A stretch of DNA of 6,891 nt from Bacteroidota bacterium (GTDB lineage Bacteria; Bacteroidota; Bacteroidia; Bacteroidales; UBA10428): positions 1 to 6,891 of the forward strand of contig JAJUGM010000181.1 in NCBI GenBank assembly GCA_029268165.1, given 5' to 3'. The notes under the pieces are model-generated. The model made no database searches. It was not told where the DNA came from and saw only the letters and a program-made list of their open reading frames with translations. The first letter of the stretch is position 1, and each line of letters opens with the position of its first letter. Shown here one piece after another: positions 1 through 6,193 of the stretch. A program made the translations under genes and the position numbers.

Positions 1-53
1 CTGATAACGGTTGATGATGGAAAATTTCGGTTAGCGTTAAGAGCCTGTTTGAA

Positions 54-147
54 TTTTTGTAAATCTTTGTGAACCTTTGCGTTTTAGAGCCTTTGAGGCA
101 TTCAATCTTTAGCCACTAAGACACTAGGCACAAAGAATTCACAAAGG
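54..147. repeat. Imperfect long inverted repeat, intergenic REP/MITE-like
   Basis: The left arm starts near 54 (TTTTTGTAAATCTTTGTG) and the right arm ends near 147; read on the opposite strand, the right arm begins CCTTTGTGAATTCTTTGTG. The arms match with a one-base gap, and 65-71 (CTTTGTG) pairs exactly with 129-135 (CACAAAG). Further in, the GTTTTAG region of the left arm resembles the complement of the CCACTAAGACAC segment at 113-124. The CTTTGTG / CACTAAGACAC vocabulary resembles dispersed intergenic sequences I have seen in many Bacteroidota genomes, but that is a memory-level resemblance. No transposase lies in the window. Confidence 0.5.
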
Positions 148-165
148 AACAACTTTTATAATAAT

Positions 166-185
166 AAATTTTAAATTTTAAATTT
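166..185. repeat. 7-bp AT-only tandem repeat, about 2.9 copies
   Basis: AAATTTT occurs at 166-172 and 173-179, followed by a partial copy at 180-185. It directly follows the long inverted repeat, so it may be part of the same element or simple slippage. No function is visible. Confidence 0.6.
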
Positions 186-369
186 AGCCATTCTCTAAAC
201 CATGTATGATGAATTTGTTGATTCCTGGTAGGGTTTAATATACTGCCTAATATTAGTATTATGGCCTTTTTAAATGAGCGACCAAATCAGCAGCAGGTGT
301 TTCACATAGTGATAATGGCCTAAACAGTTTCTAAGGATAACTTATTCAGCCTTCACTTTTTTACATCCT

Positions 370-389
370 TTTTTTGTCAGGTCAAAAAA
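370..389. repeat. T-run/A-run inverted repeat
   Basis: TTTTTTG (370-376) pairs with CAAAAAA (383-389) around a 6-nt loop, giving a weak AT stem. It lies 11 nt from the GC hairpin at 401-417. Read on the minus strand, the GC hairpin comes first and a T-run (390-384) follows about 10 nt later. That gap is too long for a standard intrinsic terminator. It is probably part of a composite intergenic repeat. Confidence 0.35.
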
Positions 390-400
390 GTATGTGGGAT

Positions 401-417
401 ATGGGGCAAAGCCCCAT
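401..417. repeat. Perfect 7-bp GC-rich hairpin
   Basis: ATGGGGC (401-407), loop AAA, GCCCCAT (411-417). It is the most stable small stem-loop in the spacer. It lies about 140 nt downstream of the minus-strand DUF3137 stop. Neither strand has an adjacent T-tract, so an intrinsic terminator call is not justified. A transcript-end stabiliser or a repeat-derived palindrome are both possible. Confidence 0.5.
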
Positions 418-449
418 CACTACTCACTCCTGCATGCCAAAATTACTCT

Positions 450-488
450 AAAAATACATTAAATTTTTATTCGCATGGATGTATTTTT
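450..488. repeat. Perfect 10-bp inverted repeat
   Basis: AAAAATACAT (450-459) pairs with ATGTATTTTT (479-488) around a 19-nt loop. The stem is almost all AT. On either strand the distal arm ends in a T-run, so a weak bidirectional transcript end is conceivable, but the low GC makes this uncertain. Confidence 0.4.
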
Positions 489-491
489 TAT

Positions 492-529
492 TCATCGTAC
501 TTGGGTTTACTCATCATGCTTGAGTTTAG
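492..529. repeat. 19-bp imperfect tandem duplication
   Basis: Two adjacent units, 492-510 and 511-529, match at 15 of 19 positions (TCATCGTACTTGGGTTTAC against TCATCATGCTTGAGTTTAG). They sit immediately upstream (plus-strand sense) of the hairpin at the DUF3137 stop. Both units lie outside coding sequence. Confidence 0.65.
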
Positions 530-535
530 CCCTGT

Positions 536-559
536 AAGTAGCGTAAATCGCTGCTACTT
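536..559 (-). terminator. Hairpin over the DUF3137 stop codon
   Basis: AAGTAGC (553-559 read on the minus strand) pairs with GCTACTT (536-542) around a 10-nt loop. The TAG stop at 554-556 lies inside the proximal arm. There is no T-tract after it in the direction of transcription, so this is a possible transcript-end or RNA-stability structure rather than a classical intrinsic terminator. It is the structure closest to the end of the lemA-DUF3137 operon. Confidence 0.3.
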
Positions 560-1489
560 TTTACTCCAGATACGTTTATTCAGGTCAAGTTCATAGACTA
601 TATCCGAAATCAGCCTGAAATAATCAAAACTGGCCTTCACCTCCTGATATCTGTCAACCCGCCCGAAAACTGTATATTCAAAAAGATTGACCTTTTCGGG
701 AATAATCATATACATGCGGTTATTTACAAATGAAAAAGATAAATCTTTCCCTGAACGGGCTCTGAAAGCTAAAATTCTTTCCATAAAAGAAGTTGATAAA
801 ATATATCTTGCTTCAACCTGATCATCGGTAAACACCAGATAACTTTTATTAAATACCGGGTCTTCCAGTATTACCTTTTTGTTTCCGGCTAATAAAAACA
901 ATTTTATTTTTCTCCTGATGTTGGTATATTTCCTTGATAATACAATTGTTTTACTGGTAAAATTCTTGTTAAAACCGGCGGAGATAAACATGCCCTTAAA
1001 AGCAGCACGGCCTTCATCAGACCTATTATATGTTCTTATCTCACAAAGATGAACAGATGTTTCACCAATCCTGAACTTCAGATAGTCTTCGCCAGTAATA
1101 CTGCCTGGAATCATATTCAAAAGCATGCTATCATAAATAATGGCATTATTCAACTTCTGTCTTGGAATATATTCAAAATCACGAAACATAAAATTCAATA
1201 CCTGCAGAATAATTTTATGCTTATACTGACTTTTAATATTTTGCAAAGGTTCAACCGTGCCTCCAAGGGCAGTACCAACGAAACCCAGGCCCACTAAAAA
1301 CACAGAAACTACTATAAGAGGATAAGACAGAAATACAAGAAACAGCAGGGAAATAATAAAGAAAATACCACCCGTGCTTAAGTTACGGTTAAATTTTTTC
1401 ACTATTTTAATTCGTAAACTCTCTAATGACCTCAGTTCATCAGTAAGCACGGTTTCATATAAATTCTGAAAATCTGCCTCAGTAATCAT
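554..1489 (-). CDS. DUF3137 domain membrane protein
   Basis: A 311-residue protein of the DUF3137 family, whose biochemical role is not established. Residues 1-40 form a charged, helical cytoplasmic-like head. Residues about 41-76 are two closely spaced hydrophobic segments, so the rest probably lies on the same side of the membrane as the N-terminus. The family signature follows: GEDYLKFRIGETSVHLCE at 133-150, FKGMFISAGFNKNF at 164-177, then VILEDPVFNKSYLVF and DDQVEARYILS at 206-232, and SFSFVNNRMYMIIP at 251-264. The ATG at 1489 is 5 nt after the lemA-like stop, which implies one transcript and possibly translational coupling. LemA-DUF3137 pairs recur across bacteria, so a joint membrane role is likely but unproven. 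No truncation or frameshift is seen. Family assignment is confident; function is unknown. Confidence 0.93.
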   Translation of the reverse strand: MITEADFQNLYETVLTDELRSLESLRIKIVKKFNRNLSTGGIFFIISLLFLVFLSYPLIVVSVFLVGLGFVGTALGGTVEPLQNIKSQYKHKIILQVLNFMFRDFEYIPRQKLNNAIIYDSMLLNMIPGSITGEDYLKFRIGETSVHLCEIRTYNRSDEGRAAFKGMFISAGFNKNFTSKTIVLSRKYTNIRRKIKLFLLAGNKKVILEDPVFNKSYLVFTDDQVEARYILSTSFMERILAFRARSGKDLSFSFVNNRMYMIIPEKVNLFEYTVFGRVDRYQEVKASFDYFRLISDIVYELDLNKRIWSKK

Positions 1490-1494
1490 TCAAC

Positions 1495-2067
1495 TTATTT
1501 GAATAATTCTTTAGCACTGATGTTTTGCCTTTCTGAATCGGGTATTTGAAATACCATCATGGGTTTAAATCCAAACCACAAAGCAATCAGATTAGAAGGA
1601 AAAGAAAGGACAACATTGTTATAGGATGTAACAGCAGCATTAAAATACCTTCTTGAAGCTGAAATTTGTTCCTCTGCCTCATTCCATGCCCCCTGAAGAT
1701 CGAGAAAATTCCGGCTTGCCTTTAATTGCGGATAATTTTCAGCAATCATCAGCAGATTATCAATGTTACTGGCCAGTTTATTATGTGAATCAATAATTTC
1801 ATTTTGTGACCGGGCCTGATTAACACGTGTTCGAAGCCTTGTTACTTCTGAAAAAATGGAAGCCTCGTGGTTCATGTATGCTTTTACGGTTGCCACCAGA
1901 TTGGGTATCAGGTCATATCTTTTTTTAAGCATAGCATCTATTGAACCAAAGGCATTGTTAACCTCATTTCTTTTTTTTACCAGTTTATTGTATAACACCA
2001 TAAACACAATAAATATCAAAGCCAGCAGGCTAATAACAATTACCGTAAAAATCATTCCGGAATCCAT
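1495..2067 (-). CDS. LemA family protein
   Basis: A 190-residue protein, normal length for LemA. The N-terminus (about 6-27) is a single transmembrane helix. It is followed by the family hallmark NEVNNAFGSIDAMLKKRYDLIPNLVATVK at about 34-62 (in two parts: NEVNNAFGSIDAMLKKRYD, then LIPNLVATVK). The second conserved block includes ENYPQLKASRNFLDLQ at 110-125 and EEQISASRRYFNAAVTSYN at 132-150, and the C-terminal PSNLIALWFGF at 157-167. The family is a helical bundle anchored to the membrane; its molecular function is not settled. The ATG at 2067 keeps five residues before the helix. Met5 is a possible alternative start and neither has a clear Shine-Dalgarno site, as is common in Bacteroidota. 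It is the first gene of a two-gene operon with the DUF3137 gene and is divergent from the M49 peptidase gene. Confidence 0.95.
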   Translation of the reverse strand: MDSGMIFTVIVISLLALIFIVFMVLYNKLVKKRNEVNNAFGSIDAMLKKRYDLIPNLVATVKAYMNHEASIFSEVTRLRTRVNQARSQNEIIDSHNKLASNIDNLLMIAENYPQLKASRNFLDLQGAWNEAEEQISASRRYFNAAVTSYNNVVLSFPSNLIALWFGFKPMMVFQIPDSERQNISAKELFK

Positions 2068-2200
2068 TATGCGTTTTTAAATAATTAATTTAAAGGCTAT
2101 TATTTCAAAATCAAAGATGAAGATAATAAAAAACTTAAAATATCAGCTTTTATCAGTTGTAAAATACTAATTTTGGTATTAATCAAAGGTTTCTGCAGAT
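2068..2200. promoter_or_regulatory. Divergent promoter spacer, lemA-like / M49 peptidase
   Basis: This AT-rich 133-nt spacer must hold the promoters for both outward genes. For the M49 gene, TAATTTTG (2168-2175) fits the Bacteroidota -7 consensus TAnnTTTG and would place transcription start about 20 nt before the ATG. No good TTTG -33 element is seen. The -7 box overlaps a small inverted repeat (AATAC 2163-2167, GTATT 2176-2180), which could be an operator or chance. AAAGG at 2185-2189 is a possible ribosome site, 11 nt before the ATG. No convincing -7 box was found for the lemA-like side. Confidence 0.4.
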
Positions 2201-3871
2201 ATGAAAAAAATATTTATTTATTTTATTTTGTCATGTTCTTTCTTGTTATTTATGGAATGCAAACAACAACCTGCACAAAGTAAAGTTGCAGCAACAGATT
2301 CGCTTATGACAAAACTTAATGATTTCAGCGTTGTAAGGCTCACAACAGACCTGAGTGTACTTACTGATAAGGAAAAACAAATGATACCACTACTCATTGA
2401 AGCAGCTATGGTGATGGATGATATTTTCTGGCTTGAAGCCTATGGAAATAAAGATTCACTTCTCAGCAAAATAAAAACAGAAACCGGGCGGAAGCTTGCA
2501 TTGATTAATTACGGGCCATGGGAAAGGCTAAATAATAACCAGCCGTTTTTAAGAGAATTTGGCCCCAAACCACTGGGCGCTTGTTTCTATCCACCCGATA
2601 TGACAAGGGAAGAATTTGAAAAACTGGCAATAGCTGAAAAAACCAGTTTATATACCATTCTAAGAAGGGATGAAAATGGCATCTTGAAGGTCATTCCTTA
2701 TCATGAGGCTTTTAAAGATTATATAACAAAAGCTTCACTCCTCATACAGCAGGCTGCATCTCTCGCCGAGGATGAGGGGCTGAGAAAATACCTCAAACTG
2801 AGAGCAGAAGCTTTGCTCACCGATGATTATTTTGCAAGCGATATAGCCTGGATGGAAATGAAAAACAACACCATCGACTTTGTGGTTGGCCCCATTGAAA
2901 CATACGAGGACCAGCTATTCGGATATAAAGCTGCTCATGAGGCCTTTGTGCTGATAAAAGACAATGAATGGACCAAACGTCTTTCACGTTATATCAGTTT
3001 ATTGCCGGCACTTCAGAAAGAATTACCTGTTGATGAACGATACAAGAAAGAATTACCGGGCAGCGAATCTGACCTTGGGGTTTATGATGCTGTTTATTAT
3101 GCCGGCGACTGCAATGCAGGAAGCAAAACCATTGCCATTAATCTTCCTAATGATGAAAGAGTTCAGGCAGCCAAAGGCAGCCGCAGGCTGCAATTAAAAA
3201 ATACCATGAAAGCTAAATTCGAGAACATATTGGTGCCTATAGCTAAAGAAGTAATTACTGAAAGTCAGCTAAAACATGTTACCTTTGATGCTTTTTTTTC
3301 AAATACTATGTTTCATGAAACAGCTCATGGATTAGGTATGAGAAATACAATAAACGGAAAAGGGACTGTGCGTGAGGCCCTGAAAGAGCATTATACAACA
3401 ATGGAAGAAGGAAAAGCCGATATACTCGGTTTATATCTGGTAACAAAACTGAATGAAATGGGAGAAGCCGATGTCAACATGATAGATGAATATACCACAT
3501 TTATGGCCGGCATCTTCCGGTCGATACGTTTCGGGGCATCAAGTGCACATGGCAGGGCAAACCTGATAAGATTCAACTATTTTAAAGAAAAAGGTGCTTT
3601 TACCATTGAAGCTGATGGAAAATATGCAATTAATTTTGACAAAATGAAAGATGCCATGAACTCCTTATCAACACTTATATTGACAATTCAGGGTGATGGA
3701 GATTATGAAAAAGCTGCAAGCTTTATCCGGCAATACGGAATAATGGACACTGACCTGCAAAATACGCTTAAAACCATTGAACAAAAAGATATTCCTGTGG
3801 ATATTGTGTTTGAGCAGGGAACTGAGGTGCTGGGACTGACGGCATATAAAAGTGATGAGGCGATGAAGTGA
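2201..3871 (+). CDS. Exported M49 (dipeptidyl-peptidase III-like) zinc peptidase
   Basis: A 556-residue protein. Family M49 enzymes are zinc exopeptidases that release dipeptides from the N-termini of short peptides. The zinc motif is the pentapeptide HETAH (372-376, in FHETAHGLGM) with the second motif EEGKAD at 402-407. His372, His376 and a glutamate of EEGKAD would bind zinc, and Glu373 would be the catalytic base. Classical DPP III has a hexapeptide, HExxGH. The shorter HExxH form is known in the Caldithrix abyssi enzyme and in plant Nudix-DPP III fusions. The N-terminus (MKKIFIYFILSCSFLLFMEC) is a signal peptide ending in Cys20, so lipoprotein anchoring is plausible, but Glu at -1 and Phe at -3 make a poor lipobox. 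KQQP after Cys20 lacks the acidic run linked to surface export, so a periplasm-facing location is favoured. The start has AAAGG 11 nt upstream. The last codons lie in a 16-bp tandem repeat that includes the stop. DPP III-type activity has not been shown for this protein. Confidence 0.88.
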   Translation: MKKIFIYFILSCSFLLFMECKQQPAQSKVAATDSLMTKLNDFSVVRLTTDLSVLTDKEKQMIPLLIEAAMVMDDIFWLEAYGNKDSLLSKIKTETGRKLALINYGPWERLNNNQPFLREFGPKPLGACFYPPDMTREEFEKLAIAEKTSLYTILRRDENGILKVIPYHEAFKDYITKASLLIQQAASLAEDEGLRKYLKLRAEALLTDDYFASDIAWMEMKNNTIDFVVGPIETYEDQLFGYKAAHEAFVLIKDNEWTKRLSRYISLLPALQKELPVDERYKKELPGSESDLGVYDAVYYAGDCNAGSKTIAINLPNDERVQAAKGSRRLQLKNTMKAKFENILVPIAKEVITESQLKHVTFDAFFSNTMFHETAHGLGMRNTINGKGTVREALKEHYTTMEEGKADILGLYLVTKLNEMGEADVNMIDEYTTFMAGIFRSIRFGASSAHGRANLIRFNYFKEKGAFTIEADGKYAINFDKMKDAMNSLSTLILTIQGDGDYEKAASFIRQYGIMDTDLQNTLKTIEQKDIPVDIVFEQGTEVLGLTAYKSDEAMK

Positions 3872-3883
3872 TGAGATGATGAG
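3852..3883. repeat. 16-bp tandem repeat across the M49 gene end
   Basis: Units 3852-3867 (GTGATGAGGCGATGAA) and 3868-3883 (GTGATGAGATGATGAG) match at 13 of 16 positions. The TGA stop at 3869-3871 lies at the start of the second unit. The first unit therefore encodes part of the last residues (SDEAMK), and the second is mostly untranslated. GATGA-rich slippage tracts of this kind could have replaced or extended the original C-terminus. Confidence 0.6.
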
Positions 3884-3893
3884 GAATATTAAT

Positions 3894-3905
3894 ACTAACG
3901 TTAGT
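3894..3905. repeat. Perfect 12-bp palindrome
   Basis: ACTAACGTTAGT is self-complementary with no loop, 23 nt after the M49 stop in the convergent spacer. With no loop it is a poor RNA hairpin but a good symmetrical protein-binding shape. The location between two gene ends argues against promoter control. Confidence 0.55.
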
Positions 3906-3981
3906 TTGCTATTTCTTTAAAGTGACTAAGTAATGAAGTCTTTATGTATTTTCGTTTATTACTTATGCTTGAATTTTTGAT

Positions 3982-4007
3982 AACTAATCAGTCTTTGGAA
4001 ATTAGTT
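3982..4007. terminator. Weak terminator candidate between convergent genes
   Basis: AACTAAT (3982-3988) pairs with ATTAGTT (4001-4007) around a 12-nt loop. On the plus strand the second arm leads into TTTTA (through 4009), giving a four-T run. The stem is AT-rich and the T-tract short, so it is only a candidate for ending M49 transcription. The rest of the 186-nt convergent spacer (3872-4057) shows no stronger structure. Confidence 0.3.
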
Positions 4008-4057
4008 TTACAGTTGCTAAAAAATAATAAATCTTAAGAAAAGTAATGCAATTGGTA

Positions 4058-6085
4058 TTAAAGTGCATTATTGATCAGTCCGCTTCTTTCAAGTAATGCT
4101 CTCACCGAAGGTTCTCTGCCCCGGAAGCGTTTGTATAATTCCATTGGATGTTCAGTTCCCCCTCTTGATAAAATATGTTCTCGGAAAAGTAAAGCGGTTT
4201 TACGGTTAAAAATGCCATGTTTTTTGAATAATTCAAAGGCATCGGCATCAAGCACTTCAGCCCATTTATACCCATAATAGCCTGCTGCATAACCACCACC
4301 AAAAATATGATGAAATGCGGTACTGACACAACATCCGTCAACTACCGGGAAATATTCAGCCGGCTTAACAGCTTTCCTTTCAAACTCTATTACACTGCCT
4401 TCGTATGGTTTGGTTATTGAATGCCATGCCATATCATTCAATCCAAAACTCAGCTGCCTCACAAAAGCATATCCGTTATGAAAATTCCTGCTTTTTATTA
4501 ATTTATCAATCATATCATCGGGCATTTTTTCACCGGTTTCATAATGTATTGCCACTTCACTAAGCCATTCTTTCTCTTCGCCCCAGTTTTCCATAATTTG
4601 TGAGGGTAGTTCAACAAAATCGCGGTAAACACTGGTGCCCGACAACGACCAGTAGGTGCATTCACTCAGTATGCTATGTAATGCATGGCCAAACTCATGC
4701 AGAAATGTCCGGAATTCTTCATAAGTAAGCAACGAAGGTTTTGCCCCGGCAGGCTTGGTAAAATTAAAGACAAGTGAAACATGTGGCCTGATGTCCTCTG
4801 AATCCTTCCTGTATTGCTCGAGATAATTAGTCATCCATGCCCCGCCCTGTTTTCCTTCACGCGGAAAATAATCGAGATACAAAACAGCCATAAAACGGCC
4901 GCTTTCATCAATAACTTCATAAGCCTTTACCTCTGGATGGTAAACAGGCAGATCATTTTTTAAAATAAACCTAAGACCGTACAACTTATAAACAAGGTCA
5001 AAGATGCTTTTTTCAACTTTTTCGAGCCTGAAATATGGTTTTGTCAACTCATCATTAATATTAAGTCTTTCCTTTTTCAGTTTTTCGGCAAAATAAGGCC
5101 AGTCCCATCGCTGAAGCTCAAAATCGGCGCCCAGGTTACGCGCAAACTGCTGCAATTCGGCATATTCTTTAAGTGCAAATAGTTTGGAAGCCTGCAGCAG
5201 TTCATTCAAAAATGTATTGACTCTTTCGGGCGTTTCTGCCATCCGTTTTTCAAGCACATAACGGGCATAAGTATCATATCCGAGCAGGTTAGCTTTCTTC
5301 AGGCGAAGATTTGCAATACGTTTTACCAGTTCCTGATTATCCCTTTTATTGTTTTGAAATCCCCTTGAATTATAGGCCCTGTAAAGTCTTTCCCTCAGCT
5401 TGCGGTTATCCGCATATTTCATAAATGCGGTATAACTGGGCATTTTCAGTGTAAAAACCCAGCCCGGAAGATTTCTGTCCCTTGCCTCTATAGCAGCTGC
5501 TTCAATCACAAAATCAGGCAACCCTGCTAGATCCTCTTCACGCGTCAGGTGCAACTGAAAAGCATTTGTTTCATCAAGCAGGTTTTCTTCAAATTTTAGG
5601 CTCAGCAGTGACAGTTCGCGGGTTACTTCCCTGAACTCCTTTTTTGTTTCGCTATCCAGACTGGCACCGTTGCGGATGAATCCCTCGTAAGTTTCTTCAA
5701 GTAATTTTCGGGCTTCAACCGACAGGCTTAGACCATGCCTTCTATCATAAACAGTTTTTACCTTGTTAAACAATGCTTCATTCAGCGTAATATCATTGTA
5801 AAATGACGATAACTGAGGTGATATTTCCTGAGCCAGCTGCTGCAACTCTTTGTTTGTTTCTGCAGCATTAATATTAAAAAAAATCAGTTCAAATCGTTTT
5901 AAATTTGTAAGGCTGTGTTCAAGTGCTTCAATAGTATTGTCGAAGTCAGGACCAGAAGGATTGGAGATTATTTTCTCAATTTTTTCCCTGGTTTCATTAA
6001 GTATACCACTAAAAGCGCTTCTGAAAATACTGTTGCTGATTTTATTGAAAGCAACAGCCTGATAAGGTGAGATAAATGTGATCAT
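4058..6085 (-). CDS. M3 family oligopeptidase, Dcp/OpdA-like
   Basis: A 675-residue zinc metallopeptidase of family M3. Members of this size cleave short peptides in the cytoplasm: dipeptidyl carboxypeptidase (Dcp) takes C-terminal dipeptides and oligopeptidase A cuts internally. The zinc site is HEFGH (463-467, in FLHEFGHALHS) with the third ligand Glu492 in DFVELPSQIMENW, 25 residues after His467, the usual spacing. The substrate-binding C-terminal block FHHIFGGGYAAGYYGYKW (591-608) and AEVLDADAF (609-617) are intact. The helical N-terminal half is complete (ISPYQAVAFNKISNSIFRSAF near the start fits the family opening). No signal peptide is seen, so it is cytoplasmic. The ATG at 6085 is preferred: AAAGAG lies 6 nt upstream and the family alignment begins there. 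A longer reading to 6121 needs a TTG start and adds 12 residues unlike the family. It is divergent from lnt and convergent with the M49 gene. Dcp versus OpdA-like specificity cannot be decided here. Confidence 0.93.
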   Translation of the reverse strand: MITFISPYQAVAFNKISNSIFRSAFSGILNETREKIEKIISNPSGPDFDNTIEALEHSLTNLKRFELIFFNINAAETNKELQQLAQEISPQLSSFYNDITLNEALFNKVKTVYDRRHGLSLSVEARKLLEETYEGFIRNGASLDSETKKEFREVTRELSLLSLKFEENLLDETNAFQLHLTREEDLAGLPDFVIEAAAIEARDRNLPGWVFTLKMPSYTAFMKYADNRKLRERLYRAYNSRGFQNNKRDNQELVKRIANLRLKKANLLGYDTYARYVLEKRMAETPERVNTFLNELLQASKLFALKEYAELQQFARNLGADFELQRWDWPYFAEKLKKERLNINDELTKPYFRLEKVEKSIFDLVYKLYGLRFILKNDLPVYHPEVKAYEVIDESGRFMAVLYLDYFPREGKQGGAWMTNYLEQYRKDSEDIRPHVSLVFNFTKPAGAKPSLLTYEEFRTFLHEFGHALHSILSECTYWSLSGTSVYRDFVELPSQIMENWGEEKEWLSEVAIHYETGEKMPDDMIDKLIKSRNFHNGYAFVRQLSFGLNDMAWHSITKPYEGSVIEFERKAVKPAEYFPVVDGCCVSTAFHHIFGGGYAAGYYGYKWAEVLDADAFELFKKHGIFNRKTALLFREHILSRGGTEHPMELYKRFRGREPSVRALLERSGLINNAL

Positions 6086-6193
6086 ATTATGCTCTTTAAA
6101 AATAAAAGCACGAAAATACAAACAATAAATTAATTCGGTTATCAGTAATAGTTATATCGTTTATATTTGTCATCTTAAACTGGTAGTAAAGTT
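6086..6193. promoter_or_regulatory. Divergent promoter spacer, M3 peptidase / lnt
   Basis: For lnt, TATATTTG (6162-6169) is an exact TAnnTTTG -7 element 24 nt before the ATG. No TTTG is found at the expected -33 distance. For the M3 gene, the minus strand reads TATTGTTTG at 6127-6119, a near match with one extra spacer base. If it is used, transcription would start downstream of the TTG at 6121, which supports the ATG at 6085. No clear operator or riboswitch structure was seen. Confidence 0.4.

Larger units (their letters stand above)
1..553. other. Gene-free spacer with clustered short repeats
   Basis: No ORF with recognisable protein character is present on either strand. Plus frame 1 is open from the first base to a TGA at 70-72, but it runs into the inverted repeat and I cannot tell whether it is a gene tail. 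The spacer contains, in order, an imperfect inverted repeat of about 95 bp, a 7-bp AT tandem repeat, a T-run/A-run inverted repeat, a GC-rich hairpin, a 10-bp inverted repeat, a 19-bp tandem duplication and a hairpin over the stop codon of the DUF3137 gene. Most are listed separately. The stretch from about 187 to 365 shows nothing I can name beyond a short palindrome at 247-256. The density of such elements suggests a landing site for dispersed intergenic repeats, which is an inference. Confidence 0.7.

Noticed and set aside
1..72. Open plus-strand frame from the window edge to a TGA at 70-72, possibly the tail of an upstream gene
   Set aside because: Only 23 codons, no recognisable motif, and its second half lies in the inverted repeat. 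The upstream sequence is missing, so it cannot be supported.
261..323. Small plus-strand ORF starting ATGGCC, 20 codons
   Set aside because: Too short, with no ribosome site, family resemblance or useful context.
401..417. GC hairpin as an intrinsic terminator for the lemA-DUF3137 operon
   Set aside because: No T-tract follows directly on either strand and it is about 140 nt past the stop codon.
1049..1297. 82-codon plus-strand ORF inside the DUF3137 gene
   Set aside because: It is antisense to a conserved gene and its translation has no protein-like motif.
1856..2080. 74-codon plus-strand ORF over the lemA-like gene
   Set aside because: It is the antisense shadow of the conserved LemA block; its hydrophobic look comes from the complement of the coding strand.
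2964..3197. 77-codon ORF in another frame within the M49 gene
   Set aside because: It overlaps fully with the conserved M49 coding frame and has no independent support.
4102..4341. 79-codon minus-strand ORF overlapping the end of the M3 gene, raising the question of a frameshift
   Set aside because: The M3 frame is intact through its conserved C-terminal block and stop, so no frameshift needs explaining.
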